DNA of 6,991 nucleotides. Source: Phenylobacterium sp. (GTDB taxonomy: Bacteria > Pseudomonadota > Alphaproteobacteria > Caulobacterales > Caulobacteraceae). Positions within the stretch are counted from its first letter, which is position 1. Every line of letters starts with the position of its first letter. This document shows, piece after piece, positions 1 to 6,639 of this stretch. The notes beneath the pieces are model-generated. The model was not told the origin of the DNA, ran no database searches, and was given only the letters and a program-made list of their open reading frames with translations. Position numbers and translations under genes: made by a program. The DNA lies in NCBI GenBank assembly GCA_019264505.1, contig JAHUZY010000324.1, positions 1 to 6,991 of the forward strand, in the 5' to 3' direction.

Positions 1-408
1 TTCGCCGACCGAGGGGGCGAGGGCGCTCGCCTGCGGATCGTCCACGCCGCCGACCACGCCGAGGGCATGGGCGCCTCGCTGCGGACCGGGGCTGGAGCTC
101 TTCCGGCGGATACGGCCGGAACCTTCGTCCTTCTGGGGGACATGCCGAGGATCCCCGCCGCCCTTCTCCCGCGCCTGGTCGAGGCTGTGGAGGCAGGCGC
201 CGCCGCCGCCGCCCCGGTCTGCGGCGGCCGCCGTGGCCATCCGGTGCTGTTCGGGGCCGAACTCCTCGATCACCTCCGTCAGGCCGCCGGCGACGAAGGC
301 GCACGCACCGCCCTGGCCGGCCTCGGCCCCCGCCTGGCCCTCATCGAGACCGACGACGACGGCGTCCTGTTCGACGTCGACCGGCCGGAGGACTTGTCTC
401 CCGCCTAA
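1..408 (+). CDS. MobA-like nucleotidyltransferase, probable molybdenum cofactor cytidylyltransferase (MocA type), 5' end outside window
   Basis: The open frame enters from the left edge without a start and ends at TAA 406-408, giving 135 visible residues. MocA enzymes transfer CMP from CTP to molybdopterin in the cytoplasm, giving the cytosine-dinucleotide cofactor of xanthine-oxidase-family enzymes. Visible family marks, in order, are an EGMGASLR segment (about residues 21-28), LLGDMPRI with the metal-binding Asp, RRGHPVLFG, GDEGARTAL, and DVDRPEDL near the C terminus. The N-terminal nucleotide-binding loop, which would help separate MocA from MobA or other MobA-like transferases, lies outside the window. 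The neighbouring molybdenum hydroxylase, encoded convergently, favours MocA. Its stop overlaps that gene's stop by 4 bp. An XdhC/CoxI-type maturation gene often sits beside such genes and could lie just outside. The family is confident; CTP specificity is inferred from context. Confidence 0.85.
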   Translation, partial: FADRGGEGARLRIVHAADHAEGMGASLRTGAGALPADTAGTFVLLGDMPRIPAALLPRLVEAVEAGAAAAAPVCGGRRGHPVLFGAELLDHLRQAAGDEGARTALAGLGPRLALIETDDDGVLFDVDRPEDLSPA

Positions 409-2615
409 ACCTTCACGAACGGCTGGGCGGTGATCGCCTCGCCGGTCAGGGCCAGCAGCGCATTGGCCACGGCCGGGCCGATCACCGGGGTGCCGGGTTC
501 GCCGACGCCGGTGGGATGGGTCCCGGCCGGCTGGGCGACGATATAGGTCTCGACCTGGGGGGCCTCGTTGTGGCGCAGCACCCGGTAGGTGTCGAAATTG
601 GTCTGGTCGACCCGGCCTTCGGTCAGGGTCACCTGGCCATAGAGGGCGGCTGAGAGGCCATAACAGGTGCCGCCTTCCATCTGGGCGGCGATCTGGTTGG
701 GCGAGATGGCCGTGCCGCAGTCAATGGCGGTGACGACGCGACCGACCTTGGGCTCGCCGTTTTCCATCTTCACCTCGGCCACCTGGGCGACCACGGAGCC
801 GAAGCTCTCATGCACCGCCACGCCGCGGGTCCACCCCTCGGGCGCGGGCTCCCCCCAGCCGGCCTTATCGGCGGCCAGGTCGAGGACGGCCAGATGCCGC
901 TTGGCGCCGGCCTTTTCGTAGAGGGCTCGGCGGTAGGCCACCGGATCCTGGCCGGCCCGGCGGGCCAGCTGCTCGATGGTGTGCTCCATCACATAGGCGG
1001 TGTGGGTCGCGCCCACCGAGCGCCACCAGAGCACCGGCACGCCGGCGTCGGGGGTGAGCAGCTGGGCGTCCACATGCGGGGTGGCTTTCAGATAGGGCGA
1101 GCCCTTGGCGCCCTCCACCGCGGTCTCATCGACGCCGCCGCCGCCGAAGGGCGCGCCCTTCATGATCGACTGGGTGACGATGCGGTGGGTCCAGGTGTTG
1201 GGATAGCCGTCGGTATCGGTGGTGACCCGCACCCGGTGATGGACCAGGGGGCGGTAATAGCCGGCCGCCATGTCGTCTTCCCGGGTCCAGACCAGTTTCA
1301 CCGGCCGGTTTCCGCCCACCTTGCGGGCGATCTGGACGCACTCGACCACGAAGTCGGACTGGAAGTTGGCCCGCCGGCCAAACGAGCCCCCGGCCGGCAG
1401 GGTTTCGATCTCGATGGCGCCGGGTAGGTTGGCGACGATCTTGGCCACGTTCAGCTGGTCCAGGGTCGGCCCCTGGGAGGCGAAAGTGAGCTTGGCCTTG
1501 TTGCCGTCCACCTGGGCCACGCAGTTCATCGGCTCCATGGTGGCGTGGGCGAGATAGGGGAAGTCATAGGCGACCTCGAGGGCCTGACCGTCGGCCTGCG
1601 CGGCCACCTCGCCCTTGGTTTCGAAGCCCTGCCATTCCTCGCCCTTTTCCAGGGCGGCCGATCCGGCGGCCAGATCGCGGAAGCGTTCGGCGATATCGGC
1701 GGAGCTACGGGTCTCGGCCTTGGCCTCATCCCAGGTGACGGTGAGCACGTCGCGGCCCTGCTTGGCGGCCCAGGTGGTTTCAGCCACCACGGCCACGCCG
1801 GTGGGGATTTCATAGACCTCGACGACGCCGGGCACGGCCTTGGCCGCCGTGGCGTCGAAGCTCGCCACCTTGGCGCCGAAGCGCGGCGGGTGGGCGACCA
1901 TGGCGACCAGCAGGGTCTCGGCCTGAACATCCATGGTGAAGCGGGTCTGGCCGGTGCTCTTGGCCAGGCTGTCCTTGCGCCGCACCCGGTCAGTTCCGAT
2001 CAGGGTGAACTGGGCCGGGTCTTTCAGGGTCGGCTCGGCCGGCGGGGTCACATTCGCTGCGTCCGCCAGCAGAGCTGCGAAGTCGGCCGACTGGCCCGAT
2101 GCCGCGTGAGAGACGACGCTGTCCTTGACCGTGATCTCACCGGCGGGAACGTTCCAGCGATTGGCGGCGGCCTGGACGAACATGGCCCGGGCCGCGGCTC
2201 CGGCCTGACGCAGCTGGTCCCAGCTGTTGTTGATCGCCGTCGACCCGCCGGTCAGCTGCGCGCCGAGGCCGCCATTGGCGTAGAGCTTGGCGTTGGCCGG
2301 CGCATGCTCCCAGGCGACCTTGCTCCAGTCGGCGTCCAGCTCTTCGGCGACGATGGCCGCCAGACCCGCATGGGTGCCTTGGCCAAACTCGATGTGCTTG
2401 CAGACCAGGGTGACCGCGCCGTCCGGGGCGATCTTGACGAAGGCGCCGAACGGCCCCGTCTCGCCCTCGGCGCCGGCCGCCAGCAGATCGGTGGGAGAAC
2501 AGCCGACCATCAGGGCGCCGCCGACGGCGGTGGCGGTGATGATCAGCTGGCGGCGGGAGACGCCCTCGCCTGCGGAGGCGGCGCGGCGGAAAACGGGTGC
2601 GTTCATGGCTCTCAT
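405..2615 (-). CDS. Xanthine dehydrogenase-family molybdopterin-binding subunit (isoquinoline 1-oxidoreductase beta / IorB-like), Tat-exported
   Basis: This is the 736-residue catalytic subunit of a molybdenum hydroxylase, which oxidises an N-heterocycle or aldehyde using water as oxygen source; the substrate cannot be read from sequence. A twin-arginine signal (SRRQLIIT, residues 20-27, then a hydrophobic stretch) directs the folded protein to the periplasm. Cofactor-site motifs run in family order: EFGQGTHAGL (76-85), HATMEPMNC (357-365), GGSFGRR (409-415), WWRSVGATHTAY (530-541), and GVGEPGTP (703-710), where E706 matches the catalytic glutamate. Length and motif order fit the fused, Tat-bearing IorB type rather than a cytoplasmic XdhB. 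It follows the 2Fe-2S gene by 9 bp, so they are one operon. An ATG at 2606 (MNAPVFRR) is an alternative start, better spaced from a GGGA-containing stretch; both leave the signal intact. Residues 35-39 (LMVGC) weakly resemble a lipobox. Confidence 0.95.
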   Translation of the reverse strand: MRAMNAPVFRRAASAGEGVSRRQLIITATAVGGALMVGCSPTDLLAAGAEGETGPFGAFVKIAPDGAVTLVCKHIEFGQGTHAGLAAIVAEELDADWSKVAWEHAPANAKLYANGGLGAQLTGGSTAINNSWDQLRQAGAAARAMFVQAAANRWNVPAGEITVKDSVVSHAASGQSADFAALLADAANVTPPAEPTLKDPAQFTLIGTDRVRRKDSLAKSTGQTRFTMDVQAETLLVAMVAHPPRFGAKVASFDATAAKAVPGVVEVYEIPTGVAVVAETTWAAKQGRDVLTVTWDEAKAETRSSADIAERFRDLAAGSAALEKGEEWQGFETKGEVAAQADGQALEVAYDFPYLAHATMEPMNCVAQVDGNKAKLTFASQGPTLDQLNVAKIVANLPGAIEIETLPAGGSFGRRANFQSDFVVECVQIARKVGGNRPVKLVWTREDDMAAGYYRPLVHHRVRVTTDTDGYPNTWTHRIVTQSIMKGAPFGGGGVDETAVEGAKGSPYLKATPHVDAQLLTPDAGVPVLWWRSVGATHTAYVMEHTIEQLARRAGQDPVAYRRALYEKAGAKRHLAVLDLAADKAGWGEPAPEGWTRGVAVHESFGSVVAQVAEVKMENGEPKVGRVVTAIDCGTAISPNQIAAQMEGGTCYGLSAALYGQVTLTEGRVDQTNFDTYRVLRHNEAPQVETYIVAQPAGTHPTGVGEPGTPVIGPAVANALLALTGEAITAQPFVKV

Positions 2616-2624
2616 CCCGTCCGG

Positions 2625-3104
2625 TCAGGCGTCAGTCTGGGGCGAGGCGTCGGCCGGGGCCTGGCCCGACGCCACCTTGATGGCCGCATGGATGCGCTGA
2701 TAGGCGCCGCAGCGACAGATATTGCCGGCCATGGCGCCGTCGATCTCTTCGTCGGTCGGCTTGGGCGACTGCTCCAGCAGGGCGGCGGCCGACATGATCT
2801 GGCCCGACTGGCAGTAGCCGCACTGGGGCACGTCCAGCGCCACCCAGGCCTGCTGCAGGGGGTGGTCGCCCCCCAGGCCCTCAATGGTGGTGATCTTCGC
2901 GCTCCCCAGCGCCGAGACCGGCGTCAGGCAGGAGCGGATCGGCGCCCCGTCGGCCAGGACGGTGCAGGCGCCGCACTGGGCGATCCCGCAGCCGTACTTG
3001 GTTCCAGTCAGGCCCAGTTCATCCCGCAACACCCACAACAGGGGCGTATCCCCGGCCGCCTCCACCGTAAGCGGCTTTCCATTCACATCCAGGGTGATGG
3101 CCAT
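2625..3104 (-). CDS. 2Fe-2S small subunit of the molybdenum hydroxylase (isoquinoline 1-oxidoreductase alpha / CoxS-like)
   Basis: This 159-residue electron-transfer subunit carries the two [2Fe-2S] clusters that take electrons from the molybdenum site. The N-terminal plant-ferredoxin-like domain binds one cluster through C39, C44, C47 (CGIAQCGAC) and C59. The C-terminal helical domain binds the second through C95, C98 (CGYC), C130 and C132 (CRC). All eight ligands are present and the length is normal. There is no signal peptide, so it probably reaches the periplasm bound to the Tat-exported large subunit encoded 9 bp downstream. The ATG at 3104 follows an AAGGAT ribosome site. It is the first gene of a two-gene operon reading away from the divergent cytochrome c gene. 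No flavin-binding (CoxM-type) subunit gene is present, as in IorAB-type enzymes. Confidence 0.96.
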   Translation of the reverse strand: MAITLDVNGKPLTVEAAGDTPLLWVLRDELGLTGTKYGCGIAQCGACTVLADGAPIRSCLTPVSALGSAKITTIEGLGGDHPLQQAWVALDVPQCGYCQSGQIMSAAALLEQSPKPTDEEIDGAMAGNICRCGAYQRIHAAIKVASGQAPADASPQTDA

Positions 3105-3108
3105 GACG

Positions 3109-3114
3109 ATCCTT
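3109..3114 (-). promoter_or_regulatory. Ribosome binding site of the 2Fe-2S subunit gene
   Basis: On the minus strand AAGGAT lies 4 nt before the ATG at 3104-3102. It is a good Shine-Dalgarno match and fixes this start. Confidence 0.75.
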
Positions 3115-3257
3115 AGGCGTTGCAGAGCTTGAGCGTGATCTTAACGCCGCTCAGGGGGCAAGGTAAGCCCTGACCTCGCCGGCCGACCGCAGGCTTGATG
3201 CGCCCGTGATCTAACTGCGCTACCTAATTTCCCGACGCCGTGATCGGCCCCGTTTCT

Positions 3258-3262
3258 GGAGA
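3258..3262 (+). promoter_or_regulatory. Ribosome binding site of the cytochrome c gene
   Basis: GGAGA lies 5 nt before ATG 3268-3270 and supports that start, which also gives a complete signal peptide. Confidence 0.75.
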
Positions 3263-3267
3263 CCCTC

Positions 3268-3657
3268 ATGACCCCATCGGTCCGCGCCACCACCCTCCGC
3301 CTCCCGGTCCTGCTGGCCGGCCTCATCCTGGCGACGGCGCCGGGTCTGGCTCAGGCGCAGGCGGCCTCATCGACGGGCGCTCGCCTGTACAATCTTCAGT
3401 GCAAGACCTGCCACGGGGACAAGAGCACCCCGGCCGGCCCCACGCTGACGGGCGTCGCCGGCGCCCCCATCGCCGGGCGCAAGGACTACACCTATTCCGC
3501 GGGCCTGAAGGCCAAGGGCGGGACCTGGACCGACGCGGCCCTGGACGCCTATCTGGCGAAGCCGATGGTGTTCGCGCCGGGCACGCGCATGATGGTCGCC
3601 GTTCCGGACGCCAATAATCGCGCGGCCATTGTGGCCTACATGAAGACGCTCAAATGA
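3268..3657 (+). CDS. Secreted class I cytochrome c
   Basis: This 129-residue precursor has an N-terminal Sec signal (basic start, hydrophobic core at about 12-25, likely cleavage after GLAQAQA near residue 32), giving a periplasmic mono-heme protein of about 97 residues. Heme attaches at C45-K-T-C48-H49, with H49 the proximal ligand. The distal ligand is probably M108 in PGTRM, matching the PGTKM motif of mitochondrial-type cytochrome c, and the C-terminal helix AAIVAYMKTLK is typical. It would shuttle single electrons between periplasmic or membrane partners. It is encoded divergently from a molybdenum hydroxylase that lacks a flavin subunit, so it may accept that enzyme's electrons; this is inferred from position only. 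Its TGA overlaps the ATG of the next gene (ATGA 3654-3657), implying translational coupling. It could equally serve general respiration. Confidence 0.95.
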   Translation: MTPSVRATTLRLPVLLAGLILATAPGLAQAQAASSTGARLYNLQCKTCHGDKSTPAGPTLTGVAGAPIAGRKDYTYSAGLKAKGGTWTDAALDAYLAKPMVFAPGTRMMVAVPDANNRAAIVAYMKTLK

Positions 3658-4043
3658 CTTCGCTCCTCGGGCCAGGCCTGCCGCTGCGGCTGGCGCTGGT
3701 GGCCGCCGCCGCCGCGTCCCTGGCCGCCTGCTCCACCGTCGGCCCCGCGGGCCCGCCGAGCAGCTTCTCGACGCCCCTGCGCGCCGCCCCCGCGCCGGAG
3801 GACGCCACCGACGCGCCCATGACCTATGCCTGCCGTGAGGGGAAGCGGTTCGTCGCCGCCTACGCCCTGTCGGGGGACCATGCGGTGGTTCAGGCCGGCG
3901 GCCGCTCCTACCGCCTGCCGCACGCCCCCTCAGGCTCAGGGGCGCGTTTTTACGCCGGTGGGGTCGAACTGACGACCAAGGGCGTCGAGGCGAGCCTGGA
4001 CGGCGCCGCCGGGGCGCCCTATCGCGGCTGCGTCACCGGCTGA
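3654..4043 (+). CDS. MliC-like lipoprotein, probable membrane-bound inhibitor of c-type lysozyme
   Basis: This 129-residue protein starts at the ATG overlapping the cytochrome c stop. A lipoprotein signal precedes the lipobox L-A-A-C26, so the mature protein should be lipidated and sit in the outer or inner membrane facing the periplasm. A Pro/Ala-rich linker (27-55) leads to a single MliC/PliC-type domain (about 57-127): YAC60, then REGKRFVAAY, AGGRSYRLPHA, the hallmark SGSGARFY (93-100), ELTTKG (105-110) and a terminal Cys126, probably disulfide-bonded to C60. In characterised MliC proteins a Ser of the SGSGAR loop and a Lys near the TKG segment contact the lysozyme active site; S93/S95 and K109 are the counterparts here. 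Known family members block host c-type lysozymes. In a probably free-living bacterium the target may be environmental lysozymes or an envelope role. The domain call is strong; the function is inferred. Confidence 0.85.
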   Translation: MTSLLGPGLPLRLALVAAAAASLAACSTVGPAGPPSSFSTPLRAAPAPEDATDAPMTYACREGKRFVAAYALSGDHAVVQAGGRSYRLPHAPSGSGARFYAGGVELTTKGVEASLDGAAGAPYRGCVTG

Positions 4044-4048
4044 AGGAG
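4043..4048 (+). promoter_or_regulatory. Ribosome binding site that supports a TTG start for the siroheme synthase
   Basis: AAGGAG overlaps the last base of the lipoprotein stop codon and lies 7 nt before TTG 4056-4058. No in-frame ATG precedes the NAD-binding loop, so this site decides the rare TTG start. Confidence 0.8.
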
Positions 4049-4055
4049 CAGGATC

Positions 4056-4952
4056 TTGGACGCCTTTCCCGCCTTTTTCCCCCTGGCCGGCGCCAAGATC
4101 GTGATCGCCGGGTCCGGCGAGGGCGCCGAGGCCAAGGCCCGCCTGTTCGACGGCTCGCCGGCTCGCCTGGTTCGGGTGGAGGACGCCCAGGCCTATCTGC
4201 CGGCCACCTATGCAGGCGCGAGCCTGGTCTTCATCGCCAGCGCCGATGATCTGTTCGTCCAGGCCGCGGTGACCGCCGCCCGGGCGGCCCGGGTCCCGGT
4301 CAATGTGGTCGACCGCCCGCCGCTCTGCGACTTCACCACGCCAGCGGTGATCGACCGGGGCGAGGTGGTGGCCGCGGTGGGCACCGGTGGCGCCTCGCCC
4401 ATGCTGGCCACCCTTTTGCGCAACACTATCGAGACCCGCATCCCTGAGGGGACCGGGCGCATCGCCGCCCTGTTCCGCAGGATGCAGGACGAGGTGCGCG
4501 AAGCCCTGCCCGAACTGCCCCGGCGTCGCGCCTTTCTGCGCCAGGCGCTCGAAGGCCCCGCGGCGGACGCGGCCATGGCGGGCAATATGGAGGCCGCCGA
4601 GGCCTTGCTGCGCAAGGCGCTGTCCGAAGACGCGCCCCAGCCGGGCCGCTTGCAGTTCGTCGCCGGACGGGGACCGGCCGACCTGATCACCCTGCGGGCC
4701 AGCCGCGCCCTGGCCAGCGCCGATGTCCTGGTCATCCCGCCCGACGCCGATCCTGAGATCGTCGGCATGGCCCGCCGCGACGCCGAGCGGGTCGCGCCAG
4801 AGGCTGCGACGCCAGACCACCTGATCGACCTGGCGCGCCAGGGCCTGAAGGTGGTGAGCCTGATCACCGTCATGCCCCGGGCCGAGGCCCTGCGCGCCTA
4901 TGCCGACTCCGGCCTCGCCGTCGAGGTGATGCTGGCCGCGCCCCAGGTCTAA
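4056..4952 (+). CDS. Siroheme synthase: precorrin-2 dehydrogenase/sirohydrochlorin ferrochelatase with a truncated methyltransferase-like C terminus
   Basis: This 298-residue cytoplasmic protein has an N-terminal CysG/Met8p-like module (about 1-190) that oxidises precorrin-2 with NAD and inserts iron to make siroheme, the cofactor of sulfite and nitrite reductases. Visible marks are the NAD loop G19-S-G21-E-G-A-E-A-K27, NVVD with D86 matching the catalytic aspartate of CysG, CDFTTPAVIDRGEV (91-104), and GTGGASPMLATLLR (109-122). From about residue 198 the sequence resembles the start of uroporphyrinogen-III methyltransferase (VAGRGPADLITLRA, then ARRDAERV and ARQGLKVVSL), but it stops after about 100 residues where that domain needs about 240. 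The GGDP SAM-site motif is replaced by TVMP and the C-terminal half is absent, so methylation presumably comes from a separate SUMT/CobA. The TTG start is set by AAGGAG. It ends 10 bp from the convergent transporter gene. Full CysG is about 457 residues. Confidence 0.9.
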   Translation: MDAFPAFFPLAGAKIVIAGSGEGAEAKARLFDGSPARLVRVEDAQAYLPATYAGASLVFIASADDLFVQAAVTAARAARVPVNVVDRPPLCDFTTPAVIDRGEVVAAVGTGGASPMLATLLRNTIETRIPEGTGRIAALFRRMQDEVREALPELPRRRAFLRQALEGPAADAAMAGNMEAAEALLRKALSEDAPQPGRLQFVAGRGPADLITLRASRALASADVLVIPPDADPEIVGMARRDAERVAPEAATPDHLIDLARQGLKVVSLITVMPRAEALRAYADSGLAVEVMLAAPQV

Positions 4953-4962
4953 TCAAGCTGGC

Positions 4963-6624
4963 CTAATCCAGGGGTTTGCCCTTGGTCTCTGGCAGGAACA
5001 GGCAGACCACCACGCTGATGGCGGTGAAGATCACCGGGTACCAGAGGCCCGAATAGATGTTGCCCGTCGCCGTCACGATGGCGAAGGCGCTGAACGGCAC
5101 GAAGCCGCCCACCCAGCCGGTGCCAATGTGATAAGGCAGGGACATGGCCGTGTAGCGCACCCGTGTGGGGAACAGCTCCACCAGGGTCGCGGCCATGGGG
5201 CCGTAGAGGGCCGTGGCCGCCACCACGAAGATCATCAGGATGCCGAACACCGCCGCCAGGTTGGTCCGCGCCGGATCGGCCTGGGGCGGATAGCCGGCAG
5301 CCGCCAGGGCCGCGCGGATTTCGCCGTCCACCTGGGCCCGCGCCGCCTCCAGGTCTTCGGGGGCGAGCTGGCTCCCATCGATGGAGGAGACGACCGTTTC
5401 GCCCACCCGCACCTGGGCCAGCGTCCCAGCCGGCGCGGCGAGGTTGTCATAGGAGACCCCTGCATTGGCCAGGGACGTCTTGGCGATGTCGCAGGCCGAG
5501 ATGAACTGCGCCCGGCCCACCGGGTCGAACTGCAGGGCGCAGTCAGCCGGGTCGGCGACCACCACGACGGGCGTGGCGGCCTGTGCCTCGGCCAGGGCGG
5601 GGTTGGCCGCCAGGGTCATGGCCTTGAAGGCGGGGAAGAAGGCGACGAGGGCGAGTGTCATGCCAAACCACATCACCCACTTTCGGCCGACCCGGTCCGA
5701 CAGCCAGGCAAAAAACACATAGAGCGGCGCGCTGGCGAGCGTGGCGCAGATCATCAGGGTGTTCACCGTCGGCGGCGCCACCTTCAGGAACCGCTCCAGG
5801 AAGATCTGGGTGTAGAAGAAGGCCGTGTACCAGACCGCGCCCTGGGCGCTCATGAAGGCGAACAGGGCGAGAAGCACGAGCTTCAGATTGCCCCATTGGC
5901 CGAAGGCCTCGGCGAAGGGCGCCTTGGCCTCCTCGCCCGCGGCCTTGAGCCGCTCGAAGCTGGGGCTCTCGGCCAGTTTCAGGCGCATGAAGATGGAGAT
6001 GGCCAGAAGGCCCGCCGACACCAGGAAGGGCAGGCGCCAGCCCCAGTCGACAAACGCCTCCTCGCCGACGATGCGGCGGGTGACCAGGATCACCACCAGG
6101 GCGCCGATCAGGCCGAAGGCGGCCGAAGTCTGGATCCAGCCGGTATATTCCCCGCGCCGGTGGTCCGGCGCATGCTCAGCCACATAGATGGCTGCGCCGC
6201 CATACTCCCCGCCCAGCGCCAGGCCCTGGAGAATGCGCAGGACGATCAGCAGGGCCGGCCCGATCAGACCTGCCTGCTCGTAGGTGGGCAAAAAGCCGAT
6301 GGCGAGCGTCGCCCCGCCCATCAAGGTGACGGTGATCAGGAAGGCGGCCTTGCGTCCGACCCGGTCGCCCATCCGTCCGAAGATCAGGGCGCCCAGGGGG
6401 CGGAAGGCGAAGCCGGCGCCGAACAGGGCCAGGGCCGCCACCAGGCCTGCGGTCTCATTGAGCCCGGCGAAGAAGTTTCGCGAGATGACCGTCGCCAGGG
6501 TCCCGAAGATGAAGAAGTCGTACCACTCAAACGCGGTGCCGGCGGATGAAGCCACCACCACGGTGCGCATGGATGGCGCCTTGGCGCCCTCATTGGCCTG
6601 AGCGTCTGTGGCGTCCTGCGCCAT
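4963..6624 (-). CDS. MFS transporter, metabolite:H+ symporter (MHS) type, with long periplasmic insert
   Basis: This 553-residue inner-membrane protein probably imports an organic acid or similar solute with protons; the substrate cannot be told. MHS marks are SSAGTAFEWYDFFIFG (26-41) in TM1, the loop 2-3 motif GRMGDRVGRKAAF (83-95), LQGLALGGEYGGA (132-144) in TM4, the repeat motif SDRVGRKWVM (309-318), FPTRVRYTAMSLPYHIG (485-501), and LPETKGKPLD at the C terminus. About 12 membrane segments are visible. Between TM9 and TM10 lies a hydrophilic insert of about 115 residues (340-455) with two cysteines, C362 and C378. It should face the periplasm and makes the protein about 100 residues longer than usual family members (430-450). 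I chose ATG 6624 over an in-frame TTG at 6645 because GGGGGGA lies 5 nt upstream of it and homologues start close to the first helix. It stands alone, convergent with the siroheme gene. Confidence 0.92.
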   Translation of the reverse strand: MAQDATDAQANEGAKAPSMRTVVVASSAGTAFEWYDFFIFGTLATVISRNFFAGLNETAGLVAALALFGAGFAFRPLGALIFGRMGDRVGRKAAFLITVTLMGGATLAIGFLPTYEQAGLIGPALLIVLRILQGLALGGEYGGAAIYVAEHAPDHRRGEYTGWIQTSAAFGLIGALVVILVTRRIVGEEAFVDWGWRLPFLVSAGLLAISIFMRLKLAESPSFERLKAAGEEAKAPFAEAFGQWGNLKLVLLALFAFMSAQGAVWYTAFFYTQIFLERFLKVAPPTVNTLMICATLASAPLYVFFAWLSDRVGRKWVMWFGMTLALVAFFPAFKAMTLAANPALAEAQAATPVVVVADPADCALQFDPVGRAQFISACDIAKTSLANAGVSYDNLAAPAGTLAQVRVGETVVSSIDGSQLAPEDLEAARAQVDGEIRAALAAAGYPPQADPARTNLAAVFGILMIFVVAATALYGPMAATLVELFPTRVRYTAMSLPYHIGTGWVGGFVPFSAFAIVTATGNIYSGLWYPVIFTAISVVVCLFLPETKGKPLD

Positions 6625-6629
6625 GAGCG

Positions 6630-6636
6630 TCCCCCC
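6630..6636 (-). promoter_or_regulatory. Ribosome binding site deciding the transporter start
   Basis: Minus-strand GGGGGGA sits 5 nt before ATG 6624-6622. It would fall inside the coding region if the upstream TTG at 6645 were used, so it favours the shorter 553-residue protein. Confidence 0.65.
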
Positions 6637-6639
6637 GAA

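Larger units (their letters stand above)
3105..3267. promoter_or_regulatory. Divergent intergenic region between the molybdenum hydroxylase operon and the cytochrome c operon
   Basis: These 163 bp must hold the promoters of both divergent units, but I found no convincing -35/-10 pair in either direction. Weak pieces are TTGATG (3195-3200) with CGCTAC (3218-3223) on the plus strand at 17-bp spacing, and TAAGAT just upstream of the 2Fe-2S gene on the minus strand. A short inverted repeat, TCAGGG (3151-3156) and CCCTGA (3168-3173) with an 11-nt spacer, could be an operator. Shared control of the two operons is plausible from the arrangement but not shown. Confidence 0.4.

Noticed and set aside
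1545..3116. Long plus-strand open frame (523 codons) antisense to the molybdenum hydroxylase genes
   Set aside because: It is Gly/Arg/His-rich with no recognisable motif and mirrors the codon bias of two strongly supported minus-strand genes, a usual GC-rich shadow.
3195..3226. TTGATG ... GCTACCTA as a Caulobacter-type promoter for the cytochrome operon
   Set aside because: The -10-like element matches only in part and sits too far from the -35-like element for that consensus, so it is listed only as a weak hint.
3936..4820. 294-codon minus-strand open frame antisense to the siroheme synthase
   Set aside because: No family motif and shadow composition; the plus strand has a good ribosome site and catalytic motifs.
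5128..6549. 473-codon plus-strand open frame antisense to the transporter
   Set aside because: Composition is Gly/Gln/His/Arg-rich and non-protein-like, while the opposite strand encodes a clear 12-TM transporter.
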